The notes: generated by a model not told the origin, from the sequence alone. Numbered from the stretch's first letter, positions 15,768 through 25,421 are shown. The stretch: DNA of 64,000 bases from Pseudomonas sp. Choline-02u-1 (GCF_002836515.1 NZ_PJBC01000059.1:62001-126000); one strand, 5' to 3'. Made by a program: numbers and translations.

Positions 15768-17848
15768 TGCCACACCTCCTTCAGCAATTTCTGGTAATCA
15801 CGTTCTTCCTGCTCCGTTGCAGCAGCCAGTGCTTCGGGCGTGTAAAGAAGTTTGGGATCGTCTTTCAACTGGAAATCTTCCAACGTTGCCGTATGCACGT
15901 TATTCCAGATCGGTGACCCGATCTCAGGCATCTCGGTATCACCAAAGCCTAAAGCTCTGAATCTTTCGAACTCCCTTATCTCGTGAGTGTAGAAACGTTT
16001 GTCAGTGTCGGTAGCTTCGAGTTCTCCACGAGCGATTCGCTCCAGGCGTTCAAGCATTACGTCATTGGCAGCTGATTGCGGAAACTTCGAAATGTGTAAC
16101 TTCACTATGTCCGTTCCTTCCGGTGAAACAATGGCTGTTGTCCACTGCAGATCTGCTATTTCATCTCCGATCTCGTCAGGGTTGAAACCACGTCCGCTGT
16201 GCTTCCCCTCTTCGGTCGCCCCCTCATACGGACCGCTGAACACCACATAAAGCGGCTCTATCCCCGAATCAGCCGGAAACACGATGATGAATCGATCCCA
16301 GCCTTCGACCAGGATCGGGTTCAGATCCAGCCGCCCCTCAAGCGGAACAATGGAAGCGCCGGGATAGGCGGGAGAACCGGTATCCACTATTGGCAAAGCG
16401 GTCGATTGCTCACCCGGTGAGATAGCGGGTGTCCAGGTCAGCACGTCGGTGGGCGAGTCCGATAGCGCGATCTGGTATACGTCGGTGAGCAAATCGTATG
16501 CGGCATTGAGAACCAGCACACTTGAGCGAATATGGAAGTCATCACTCGTAGCGACGAACACTTGCGTGCCAGCCCCGAGTCGCCTGATGCCTAGCCCGAC
16601 CTGCATCTCCAAAGTACCTTGCCGGTCTGCGATTTCACGCAGTGTCTCGGCCGGCTCGGACGACAACTCGGCCAGTGGAACGCTCATCGCAAAGCGTTCC
16701 CCGTTGCCCAGAGGTGACGGCATCAATAGCGCTGCGAACCCCATCAATACCGGACTGCCGAACAGCGCCGTGCCCGTCGCTGTCAGGGTCGCTTTTGCCG
16801 TACGTAGCGCATTGAGTATTCCCGCCGAGGTAGCCGGGCTGAGCGGGACGGCTGTCGAAGCGAAAGAAACGGCTGGGCCGTTGCTGGCCATTGCTCCAGA
16901 GGCTGGAAAGACATGCTTCCTGTCCTCCTGTAACCGAGCCTGATCTGCCGCATGGGCCAGCGCCGCTGCTTCAGCTTTGGCTTGTGCCTCGGCCCGGGCG
17001 ATTTTCAACTCAGCCAGCCGCTCTTTCTCCCGAGCTTCAGCCTCGGCATTCAGGCGCGCGGTCTCAGCCGCCAATCGAGCCTGTTCGGCATGCCGACGCT
17101 GTTTCTGCGCCAACGCGGCCAGACGCGCCTGTTCGCGTACGCGGGTTTCTTCCCGCTCACGGCGCACCGCTTCGGCAATGTCACGCTGGCGCTGTTGCTC
17201 CGCGGCAATGCGGGCACGTTCTGCAGCTTGGCGTTGCGCCTCTGCCGCTGCCGCCTGTGCCTGATCCTGGGCTTGTACGGTGGCCAGCCAATTGAGTACG
17301 CCAGCCTGTTGCTGGTTGAGCAGCGCCAATGTCTGGCCCAGCAGCCGCGCTTCGTGGGCGGCCCGAAACGACTCGCTCCACCACGCTCTGCTGCGGACCG
17401 CTGCGCCATGCGCGCGCCGATTGGCCTATGCCTGATTCAGGTAATCCTTGAAGGTTTTTCCCAGTGGATCGCTGCCATAAAAGCGATTGGCAATCGCGGT
17501 CTGCCGTTGAAACTCGGCGCTCTTGCGTTGAATCAACGTGTTCCTGACGCCCACTTCGCGGGCCAGTGCTGCGGCAGGTGGCAGAGGATTCGTCGGCCCT
17601 TCCAGCCTGGTCGCCGCCAGTTCGACCTCAATGGTTTGTGGAATCGAGGCGGTTCTTGCGTTGAATTCCTGTTCCACGGCGACTTGCGTTTCATGCATCA
17701 ATTCACGCGTCTGCGGATTGGCGCCGGCAGGGCCGAACATGCCGCTGTAGGAGTAATTCATGTCGCGTTCTTTGAATGGTTCGAAGCCATCAGGACCGAA
17801 CTCCCTGATATGTACTGGATCCAGTTCCAACGGTGGAGGCTTTGGCAT
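15764..17848 (-). pseudogene. S-type pyocin, frame broken by an in-frame TAG at codon 141
   Basis: From the ATG at 17848 (MPKPPPLELDPVHIREFGPD) the frame runs 140 codons to TAG at 17428-17426, then stays open for 552 codons to TGA at 15764-15766. Without the stop it is one protein of about 693 residues: a leader and receptor-type region, an Ala/Glu/Arg-rich coiled coil (about 190-315), the Pyocin_S domain (about 335-545; LTWTPA, then FIIVFPADSGIEPLYVVF), and a C-terminal toxin domain of 145 residues. That toxin domain (KRFYTHEIREFERFRALG, then NNVHTATLEDF) shows no HNH DNase motif and I cannot name its activity. Reinitiation from a TTG at 17329 is conceivable. The stop may be a real nonsense mutation, a programmed readthrough site or a sequencing error. 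Confidence 0.85.
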
Positions 17849-18552
17849 ATTCATATCCTTTTGAATGTGCGTGTTCACTCGATCGAAAGTGCGCACGGGT
17901 GGCGATGACATCCGTGTCACCAGCGAATGGTTGAGGTGTTTCAAGTTACCTCAGAGTGGCGGTAATCAAATCCGAGAAGCCCGTCAGTAACAGGGCGTTA
18001 TGTCGAAAGGGTTTTCGCTGGTTTTCATCGATGCAGAAGGAATTCGTCCAGGCTTCGAAGAAATGTCTGACGCGCTGATCGGAAGCGTTGCCGAACCGCT
18101 ATCCAGCCTTTTAAATGCCCATAAAAAAGGCCGCTGCAAACGCAGCGGCCAAGGTAAGACGTTGGATCAAGGAGCTACAAATCAACGTCAGTGAACAGCG
18201 GGGCGATAAACCGAAAATCGATTCATCCGAAATCTGAAGCCAATTGCTCGCGCGTTCAGCGCAGCGAGCTCGGCGCTTTCACGTATGCGGGAAAGCGGTC
18301 TCAGAATACGGGCTTGAGGCTGTAGGAAAAATACCGATTCCGGACATGCACTGTTACGGGGCGCGCAACAGTGGCGTGCACATGGATGGCGCTGATGATG
18401 GGCCATCCAGCCAGTCCATGAACTGCTCCAGGCACCGCCGTGCAAGGCGATTCATCCTTTCGGGCGACAACGCAAATACCTCCTTGGTGCGCTTATCGAC
18501 CGCTTCACCCGACAGTAGGGTGGGGCCTTCTGTCACTCACCGGGGAAGACGC
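17849..18552. other. pyocin upstream region, about 700 bases, with an orphan terminator
   Basis: No gene could be supported. The pyocin promoter must lie in 17849-18120. Short frames exist (60 residues at 18354-18536 leftwards; 64 residues at 18000-18194 rightwards) but neither resembles a known family. The leftward terminator at 18129-18150 implies a leftward transcript starting somewhere in 18160-18540, possibly a small RNA or gene remnant. No LexA box was found before the pyocin. Confidence 0.45.
18121..18150 (-). terminator. leftward rho-independent terminator without an obvious gene
   Basis: Stem GGCCGCTGC/GCAGCGGCC with a four-base loop (18129-18150); on the minus strand it is followed by a run of six T (18123-18128). 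Nothing upstream of it on that strand is a recognisable gene. Confidence 0.8.
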
Positions 18553-20346
18553 ATGACAAAAACAACAATGCGCGCCATCTTCACGCCGCACGCGCTGGCC
18601 GCAGCGGTGGCTTTGGGTTGCTGCGCCCAGGCGCAAGCGGTTGCGTTCAACATCGGCGAAATCGAAGGCACCTTCGACTCGTCCCTATCGATCGGCGCGA
18701 GCTGGGGCCTTCGTGATGCCGACAACTCGCTGGTGGGCACGGTCAATGGAGGCAGCGGACAATCTTCCACTGGTGATGACGGGCGTCTGAATTTCAAGAA
18801 GGGCGAAACCTTCTCGAAGATCTTCAAGGGCATCCACGACCTCGAGCTGAAGTACGGCGACACTGGCGTGTTCGTGCGGGGCAAATACTGGTACGACTTC
18901 GAGCTCAAGGACGAAGACCGCGAGTTCAAACAGATCAGCGACAGCGGCCGCAAGGAAGGCGCCAAGTCTTCCGGCGCGCAGATCCTCGATGCCTTCGTCT
19001 ATCACAACTACGCCATCGCCGATTTGCCGGGCACCGTGCGCGCCGGCAAGCAGGTGGTGAGCTGGGGCGAAAGTACCTTCATCGGCAACTCGATCAACAG
19101 CATCAACCCGGTCGACGTTTCGGCATTTCGGCGTCCCGGTGCCGAGATCAAGGAAGGCCTGATCCCGGTGAACATGCTGTTCGGTTCACAAAGTCTGACC
19201 GACAAACTCTCGGTCGAAGGCTTCTACCAACTGGAGTGGGATCAGACCGTTCTCGACAACTGCGGCACGTTTTTCGGCGTCGACGTAGCGGCGGACGGTT
19301 GCACCAACGGCTACACCGTCGGCAGTCCGGCGGTGGCGCCGCTGGTGCCGCTGACCACTGCGTTCGGCCAAGGTATACAAGTGACCCGCGAAGGCGTGGT
19401 GATCCCCCGCGGTGGCGATCGTGATGCGCGCGATTCGGGGCAGTGGGGTACGGCGCTGCGCTGGCTCGGCGAAGACACCGAATATGGCCTGTACTTCATG
19501 AATTACCACAGCCGTACGCCGACGGTCGGCACCACCACGGCGGGGCTGTCGACACTGGCGGCATTGCCGGGCATGGTCGGCATCGCCAATGGCCTGGCGC
19601 CTGGCAGCGGTGCGGGGCTGGCGCAAAGCGTGATGCTCGGACGCGGTCAGTACTACCTCGAATATCCGGAAGACATTCGCCTGTACGGCGCCAGTTTCTC
19701 CACCACTCTGCCCACCGGCACCGCATGGACCGGCGAGATCAGCTATCGGCCGAACGCGCCGGTGCAGGTCAATACCAACGACTTGACCCTGGCCCTGGTC
19801 AACCCGATTGCCGGCGGTACCGCATCGCCACTCGCCACCTCGCCGGGCGCGGACAACAAAGGCTACCGACGCAAGGAAGTCACGCAGGTTCAGAGCACTC
19901 TTACGCACTTCTTCGATCAGGTACTGGGCGCCGAGCGCCTGACAGTGGTCGGCGAAGCGGCAGTGGTGCATGTCGGTGGTCTGGAGTCACGCAGTGAGCT
20001 GCGTTACGGCCGTGATTCGGTCTACGGCCAGTACGGATTCGGCGGCGATACCGACGGTTTCGTCACCTCGACTTCGTGGGGCTATCGCGCCCGGGCGATT
20101 CTCGATTACGCCAACGTCATTGGCGGGATCAACCTCAAGCCCAACCTCTCGTGGTCGCATGACGTCGCGGGGTACGGTCCCAACGGCCTGTTCAACGAAG
20201 GCGCGAAAGCCATCAGCGTTGGCGTCGATGCCGACTACCGCAACACCTACACCGCGAGCCTGAGTTACACCGACTTTTTCGGTGGCGATTACAACGTCCT
20301 CGAAGACCGTGACTTCGTGGCGCTGAGCTTCGGCGTGAACTTCTGA
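18553..20346 (+). CDS. DUF1302 family outer-membrane protein
   Basis: A 597-residue protein from the ATG at 18553, which has GGGGAAG seven bases before it; the frame is open upstream but those codons precede the signal peptide. Residues 1-33 are a signal peptide (ALAAAVALGCCAQAQAVAFN). The mature part alternates short polar and aromatic strands and ends FVALSFGVNF with a terminal Phe, as expected of an outer-membrane beta barrel. DUF1302 proteins accompany DUF1329 proteins in proteobacterial operons tied to hydrophobic-compound or sterol-type metabolism, but the function is not established. The next gene is the DUF1329 partner 23 bases on. Confidence 0.9.
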   Translation: MTKTTMRAIFTPHALAAAVALGCCAQAQAVAFNIGEIEGTFDSSLSIGASWGLRDADNSLVGTVNGGSGQSSTGDDGRLNFKKGETFSKIFKGIHDLELKYGDTGVFVRGKYWYDFELKDEDREFKQISDSGRKEGAKSSGAQILDAFVYHNYAIADLPGTVRAGKQVVSWGESTFIGNSINSINPVDVSAFRRPGAEIKEGLIPVNMLFGSQSLTDKLSVEGFYQLEWDQTVLDNCGTFFGVDVAADGCTNGYTVGSPAVAPLVPLTTAFGQGIQVTREGVVIPRGGDRDARDSGQWGTALRWLGEDTEYGLYFMNYHSRTPTVGTTTAGLSTLAALPGMVGIANGLAPGSGAGLAQSVMLGRGQYYLEYPEDIRLYGASFSTTLPTGTAWTGEISYRPNAPVQVNTNDLTLALVNPIAGGTASPLATSPGADNKGYRRKEVTQVQSTLTHFFDQVLGAERLTVVGEAAVVHVGGLESRSELRYGRDSVYGQYGFGGDTDGFVTSTSWGYRARAILDYANVIGGINLKPNLSWSHDVAGYGPNGLFNEGAKAISVGVDADYRNTYTASLSYTDFFGGDYNVLEDRDFVALSFGVNF

Positions 20347-20369
20347 TCTGCCCGAGAAGGATGACTGCA

Positions 20370-21737
20370 ATGCGCAAAACGATTCTGCAATGTGGCGTGC
20401 TGGCCTTGAGTCTGCTGGCCGCCAACGTGATGGCGGCGGTGTCGCCGGACGAAGCGAACAAACTCGGCACCAGCCTGACCCCGCTCGGCGCCGAGAAGGC
20501 CGGCAATGCGGACGGTTCGATTCCGGCCTGGACCGGCGGCATCCCGAAAAACGCCGGTGCGGTGGACAGCAAGGGCTTCCTCGCCGACCCGTTTGCCAAC
20601 GAAAAACCGTTGTTCACCATCACCGCCGCCAACGTCGAGCAGTACAAAAGCAAGCTCTCCGATGGCCAGGTGGCGATGTTCAAACGCTACCCGGAAACCT
20701 ACAAGATCCCGGTCTACCCGACTCACCGCACCGTAGGGGCGCCAGCGGAAATCTACGAGTCGGCCAAGCGCAGCGCGCTGAACGTCAACGCGATCAACGA
20801 CGGCAACGGCCTGGCCAATTTCACCGGCAATCGCTACTACGCCTTCCCGATTCCGAAGAACGGCGTCGAGGTGCTGTGGAACCACATCACCCGTTATCAC
20901 GGTGGCAATCTGCGGCGGATCATTACCCAGGTCACACCGCAGACCAACGGCAGCTACACGCCGATCCGCTTCGAAGAAGAGATCGCCGTGCCACAACTGA
21001 TGAAGGATATCGACCCGGAAAAAGCCGCCAACGTGCTGACCTTCTTCAAGCAATCGGTGACCGCCCCGGCGCGGCTGGCGGGTAACGTGCTGCTGGTGCA
21101 CGAGACTCTCGATCAGGTGAAGGAGCCGCGCCTTGCGTGGATCTACAACGCCGGTCAGCGCCGTGTGCGCCGTGCCCCGCAAGTGGCCTATGACGGGCCG
21201 GGTACAGCGGCCGACGGCCTGCGTACGTCCGACAACTTCGACATGTTCTCCGGCGCCCCGGATCGCTACGACTGGAAACTGGTCGGCAAGAAGGAAATGT
21301 ACATTCCCTACAACAGTTACAAACTCGACTCGCCGAAACTCAAGTACGACGACATCGTCAAGGCAGGCCACATCAATCAGGACCTGACCCGTTACGAACT
21401 GCATCGCGTCTGGGAAGTCATCGGCACGGTGAAACCGAACGAGCGACACATTTACGCCAAACGCCACATGTACATCGACGAGGACAGCTGGCAAGTGGCG
21501 CTGGCTGATCACTATGACGGTCGCGGGCAACTGTGGCGTGTCGCCGAAGGTCACGCGCAGTACTATTACGATCACCAAGCGCAGGCCTACACGCTGGAAG
21601 CGCTCTACGACATCATCGCCGGCCGCTACATTGCCTTGGGCATGAAAAACGAAGAGAAGCACAGCTTCGAATTCGGCTTCGAAGCCAAGGCTGCGGATTA
21701 CACCCCGTCGGCTCTGCGCGCCGAGGGCGTACGGTAA
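20370..21737 (+). CDS. DUF1329 family periplasmic/outer-membrane protein
   Basis: A 455-residue protein; the ATG at 20370 has GAGAAGG ten bases upstream, better than the ATG at 20361. A signal peptide (MRKTILQCGVLALSLLAANV) ends at AxA near residue 22. The start of the mature protein, EANKLGTSLTPLGAEKAGNA and IPAWTGGI, is the DUF1329 hallmark; LolB-like lipid-binding folds have been proposed for this family. It is cotranscribed with the DUF1302 gene. A hydrophobic-molecule export or uptake role is inferred from the pair only. Confidence 0.9.
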   Translation: MRKTILQCGVLALSLLAANVMAAVSPDEANKLGTSLTPLGAEKAGNADGSIPAWTGGIPKNAGAVDSKGFLADPFANEKPLFTITAANVEQYKSKLSDGQVAMFKRYPETYKIPVYPTHRTVGAPAEIYESAKRSALNVNAINDGNGLANFTGNRYYAFPIPKNGVEVLWNHITRYHGGNLRRIITQVTPQTNGSYTPIRFEEEIAVPQLMKDIDPEKAANVLTFFKQSVTAPARLAGNVLLVHETLDQVKEPRLAWIYNAGQRRVRRAPQVAYDGPGTAADGLRTSDNFDMFSGAPDRYDWKLVGKKEMYIPYNSYKLDSPKLKYDDIVKAGHINQDLTRYELHRVWEVIGTVKPNERHIYAKRHMYIDEDSWQVALADHYDGRGQLWRVAEGHAQYYYDHQAQAYTLEALYDIIAGRYIALGMKNEEKHSFEFGFEAKAADYTPSALRAEGVR

Positions 21738-21760
21738 CGGGGCTGCTGCACCGCTGGGCA

Positions 21761-21790
21761 AAAGGCGACCGTACGGTCGCCTTTTTTATG
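21761..21790 (+). terminator. rho-independent terminator after the DUF1302/DUF1329 operon
   Basis: A perfect 24-base palindrome (21761-21784, arms AAAGGCGACCGT/ACGGTCGCCTTT) followed by more T residues, placed 23 bases after the DUF1329 stop. Confidence 0.9.
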
Positions 21791-21875
21791 GCCATCAATC
21801 AGCGTGCTGAATACTCGTCAACAAGCACGCAGGAGAGGGCTAGGGTGAGCGCACAACGATAAGAAGGCTCACCCG

Positions 21876-24428
21876 ATGACCGCCATGACCCCGTGCCTGG
21901 ATCGACCCGGATTTTTGCCCAGGCTTTCTTCGCATCATCAACCTCGCAGCCGTTTGAGCGCACCTTTGCGGGCATCCAGCGCGCGGGTGAAGCTGTTGTG
22001 CGCGCCCGCGGGCAGTGGCAAAACCGCACTGCTCACCGAATGTCTTCTTCAGGTGCGTGCAGAGTGCGACGCCATCTGGCTGCCGCTGGCGGGAGCGGCG
22101 CTCAGCACCGAAGAATTCTGCCTGCGTCTGACGCGGGCGCTCGGGCTGGTCGAAGGCCTTGACGATACGCAACTGATGGCGGAACTGGCCCATTGGTCGA
22201 GGCCGACTTCGCTGTTTATCGACGATTACAGTCGTCTGCCGGATCCGGCTGTGGATGCGCTGCTGGATCGCTTGCTGGCGGTCAGCAGCCCGGCGCTCAC
22301 CTGGTGGATCAGCACTCGGCGCCGGCCGCAGTGCAACTGGCCGCGGCTGTTGCTCGATGACGAACTCTACGAATTCGAAAGCGCCAGCCTGGCGCTGACT
22401 CACGACGAAGTGGTATCGGTGTTGCGCCATTTGCCGCCAGACGAGGCGGAGCGTGTCGCTGCCCGTATCATCCAGCGTACCGGCGGCTGGTGCGCGGGGA
22501 CGCGCATGGCGCTCCTGCAAAAGTGCGACTGGTCGCAGAACCTGCAGCCGCAGCAGCGTGTCGACACTCTGCTCGATTATCTGCAGCACGAACTCTTCAG
22601 CAACCTGACGCCGGAGCAGGACGAGGCATGGCGTGTGCTGGCTCATCTGCCACGGTTCAACGCGCCGTTATGCGAGCATTTGTTCGGCCCTGGCGAAGGC
22701 GCTCAGTTGCTGCGTGATCTGCAAGTGCTGGGCTGCTTCATCGAGCCTTGGCAAGCGTCCGCTGACTGGCTCCAAGTGTTCCGCCCGCTGTCGCGAATCA
22801 TCCAGGAGTCGCATTGGCCGTGCGCGCGATCCTGGCACCGACGCGCCTGTCAGTGGTTCACTGCGGCGCAGGATTGGCGAGCGGCGTTTGAGCAAGCCTT
22901 GTTGGCCGAGGAATGCGAAACTGCCGTGAGCCTGTTGCAGCATTTGAGCGTCGAGGATTTGCTCGAAGACCAGATCGTCGTCCTGTTGTTGCGCTTGCAT
23001 GAGCAACAAACTCAGGAGCTGACCCTGATGACACCGCAGGTCATCGGGCTGGTCACCGGGGCCTTGATGTTCGCCGGTCGATTCGAACAGGCCGGGCAAT
23101 GCCTGGCCCATCTCGCCCGCTTCATGCCGCAGCCGACAGCCCATCAGGAGCAGCAACTGCTGGCACGTTGGCTGGCGCATCAAGGTTGGCTCAGCCATCT
23201 GCAGGGGCAGATGGAGTCCGCACGCGCCAGCTTTCAGGAGGCGTTGTCAGGGCTGGCTGGGGATGCCTGGCAGGCGCGATTGATGTGCCTGTCGGGACTG
23301 ACCCAGCAAGCGTTACTGGGCGGTGAACTCGATCAGGCTCATGCCCTCAATCGGGAGGCGTTGTGCCTGGCGCGCGCCCACGGCTCGTTGCTGTTCGAAG
23401 GGTTGCTTGAGCTTGACCATGCACAATGGCTCGAACAGCGAGGAGCGCCGCTGCGTGCAGAGCAACTGCTGGTGGACATCGAGCACTTGCTGCGCCAGCG
23501 CGCCATGGTGCCCGTGCCGCTGCTGGGCCGGATTGCCCTGCGACGCGGACGGCTGGCGCTGTGCATGGGCCTCGAAGAGCAGGCTGCGGATCTGTTCAGC
23601 CGGGGCCTTGAAGATTGCTTGCGCAGTGCCGACAAACGGGTCTTGTACGGCTACCTGGGGCAAGCGCAACTGGCCGGCAATCGCGGTGATTATGCTTGCG
23701 CCTTTGAGCGTTTGCGCGAGGCCGAAAGAGTCATGCAGCAGCGCCAGATTCCCGATACGGTCTATCGCGGTGTCGTGCTGCAGGTCAGCAGTCAGTTCTG
23801 GTTGCAGCAGGGCCGACCGCAACTGGCGCAAGAAGCGTTGGGCCGGCTGTTGCGGCATTATCGCGGTCCCTCTGCGCTGCAGGCGCCGCCCGCAACGTTC
23901 GAGCTGATTATCCGCGTGGAATATTTGCTGGCCTGCGCGCACGCGCGATTGCATCCAGATGGAAGCTGTCTTGCAGCCATCGAGCAGTTGCTGGAACAGG
24001 CTCAGGCCCGGGGCATGTTGACGGCGCAAACGGAGCTGCTGCTGGCCTGCGCCGAGTTGGCCGAATCAAACGGTGACACGGCAGCGGCACATCAAGCTTT
24101 CCAGCGAGCCGGGGTGCTGGTGGAACGCTGCCAGTTACAGCAGGCGCTGCGCGAATGGGAATTGCGCGGAGGTTCGGGCAGGTTGATCGGCACGCAAGTG
24201 CCGGCCTTGCACCCCGAGCCGGGCGAGCCTGCGCCGGGGTTGAGTCGGCGTGAACGCGAAGTGTTGATGCTGATTGCTCAAGGAGCGTCGAATCAGCAAG
24301 TTGCTGAACAACTGTTTATTTCGTTACATACGGTCAAGACTCACGCACGGCGCATCAATGGCAAACTGGGTGTGGAACGTAGAACCCAGGCTGTGGCCAA
24401 AGCCCAAGTAATGGGGATACTTGTTTAG
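21876..24428 (+). CDS. MalT-like LuxR-family regulator (large ATP-binding type)
   Basis: An 850-residue regulator. The Walker A motif LLCAPAGSGKTALLTECLL is near residue 45 and LFIDDYSRL near residue 112 is Walker B; a long helical TPR-like region (about 350-760) follows; the C-terminus is a LuxR helix-turn-helix, LSRREREVLMLIAQG, then LFISLHTVKTHARRINGKLG. Such proteins sense a small effector and activate neighbouring genes in an ATP-dependent way. It follows the DUF1302-DUF1329 pair on the same strand behind a terminator, which makes that pair its most likely target. AAGAAGG precedes the ATG. The effector is unknown. Confidence 0.9.
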   Translation: MTAMTPCLDRPGFLPRLSSHHQPRSRLSAPLRASSARVKLLCAPAGSGKTALLTECLLQVRAECDAIWLPLAGAALSTEEFCLRLTRALGLVEGLDDTQLMAELAHWSRPTSLFIDDYSRLPDPAVDALLDRLLAVSSPALTWWISTRRRPQCNWPRLLLDDELYEFESASLALTHDEVVSVLRHLPPDEAERVAARIIQRTGGWCAGTRMALLQKCDWSQNLQPQQRVDTLLDYLQHELFSNLTPEQDEAWRVLAHLPRFNAPLCEHLFGPGEGAQLLRDLQVLGCFIEPWQASADWLQVFRPLSRIIQESHWPCARSWHRRACQWFTAAQDWRAAFEQALLAEECETAVSLLQHLSVEDLLEDQIVVLLLRLHEQQTQELTLMTPQVIGLVTGALMFAGRFEQAGQCLAHLARFMPQPTAHQEQQLLARWLAHQGWLSHLQGQMESARASFQEALSGLAGDAWQARLMCLSGLTQQALLGGELDQAHALNREALCLARAHGSLLFEGLLELDHAQWLEQRGAPLRAEQLLVDIEHLLRQRAMVPVPLLGRIALRRGRLALCMGLEEQAADLFSRGLEDCLRSADKRVLYGYLGQAQLAGNRGDYACAFERLREAERVMQQRQIPDTVYRGVVLQVSSQFWLQQGRPQLAQEALGRLLRHYRGPSALQAPPATFELIIRVEYLLACAHARLHPDGSCLAAIEQLLEQAQARGMLTAQTELLLACAELAESNGDTAAAHQAFQRAGVLVERCQLQQALREWELRGGSGRLIGTQVPALHPEPGEPAPGLSRREREVLMLIAQGASNQQVAEQLFISLHTVKTHARRINGKLGVERRTQAVAKAQVMGILV

Positions 24429-24554
24429 CGGGATTTGAGCGAGCGCGCTGTGCATCAACTGATCGGTTTCTTCAAGTCACTGATGAAAGAGGCTGACGCC
24501 GCGTCGAGCAAGACCACGGTTCGTTGAGCTGTTTCGAACGCTCATGGTTCGCCC

Positions 24555-25334
24555 TTATCTTTCATACCCCATCCGCCAACTCACGGCCCGCGTCGCAGCC
24601 AACAACCGCTGCGCCGCCGGGCCGTTTTCGTCGGCATGAAACAACGAAGTCGGACCGACGATGGTCAGCACCGCAGCGATTTGCCCGACTGCGTTGAATA
24701 CTGGCGCTGAGAGCGCGTCCACGCCCGGCATCAACAAACCGTGCACATGATGCAGACCGCGTTCGCGGATCTGTTCGCACAGCGCTGCATAAACTGCTTC
24801 GTCCTTTAGTGGATGCTCCGCGACAGCGATTTCCTGTTGGCGCAACTCATCGGTTTCCCTGTGCGGCAGGTAGGCGCTGAACACCAGCCCGGTGGACGAG
24901 CTGAGTAGCGGCAGCACCGAACCCAATTGAGTCACGACTGTCACTGCGCGCACGGCCGGTTCGATGTGCACCACGGTTGCGCCCTGATTGCCCCATACCG
25001 CGAGGAAGCAGGTTTCATTGAGTTCATCGCGCAACTCGGACAGCGGCAGGGCGGCGACTTTCAATACGTCCATGCTGTTGAGTGCGGCCAGGCCCACGCG
25101 CAGCGCTTCGCGACCGAGGCCGTAATGGTTGGTCGCGGCATTCTGTTCGGCAAATCCGGAGGCAATCAACGCCTGCAGATAGCGATGCACCTTGCTCGCC
25201 GGCATTTGCACGTGTTCGGCCAGACGCGACAGCGAAGTCGACGGCGACAACTCGGCCAGGGCCTTGAGGATGTCGGTGCCGACCTCGGCGGAGCGGACTT
25301 TCTGTTTGCCGTTGCTGTCGCTGGTTTTTTCCAT
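24555..25334 (-). CDS. hmgR: IclR-family repressor of homogentisate genes
   Basis: A 259-residue IclR protein: the N-terminal winged helix (about 15-80; LSRLAEHVQMPASKVHRYLQ) and the C-terminal effector domain (about 95-255; FLAVWGNQGATVVHIEPAVR, then LLSSSTGLVFSAYLP). Position and orientation, divergent from hmgA, match HmgR of P. putida, which represses hmgABC and is released by homogentisate. The intergenic region has two overlapping palindromes at 25397-25421 that suit such a repressor. The N-terminal 15 residues are polar and disordered. Confidence 0.9.
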   Translation of the reverse strand: MEKTSDSNGKQKVRSAEVGTDILKALAELSPSTSLSRLAEHVQMPASKVHRYLQALIASGFAEQNAATNHYGLGREALRVGLAALNSMDVLKVAALPLSELRDELNETCFLAVWGNQGATVVHIEPAVRAVTVVTQLGSVLPLLSSSTGLVFSAYLPHRETDELRQQEIAVAEHPLKDEAVYAALCEQIRERGLHHVHGLLMPGVDALSAPVFNAVGQIAAVLTIVGPTSLFHADENGPAAQRLLAATRAVSWRMGYER

Positions 25335-25396
25335 GGGGGCTGGCGGTTCCGGTTCGAATGGGCGTCTTTATAGCTTGACGCTGGATAGCGAGCAAA

Positions 25397-25421
25397 TTAC
25401 GTTATGCGTAATCAGATTACG
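25397..25421. promoter_or_regulatory. two overlapping palindromes, candidate HmgR operator
   Basis: TTACG-TTATG-CGTAA (25397-25411) overlaps the perfect CGTAATC-A-GATTACG (25407-25421). The sites lie in the most AT-rich part of the hmgR/hmgA spacer, about 80-100 bases before hmgA and 65-85 before hmgR, so one repressor could control both directions. Confidence 0.72.

Noticed and set aside
17849..18120. Possible LexA box or PrtN site before the pyocin
   Set aside because: Only weak half-palindromes (around 17979-17994) were found; none fits CTGT-N8-ACAG.
18000..18194. 64-codon rightward frame before the DUF1302 gene
   Set aside because: It runs through the leftward terminator hairpin, has no ribosome site and no similarity I recognise.
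20289..21761. 490-codon leftward frame opposite the DUF1329 gene
   Set aside because: Antisense shadow; the rightward frame has signal peptide, ribosome site and family match.
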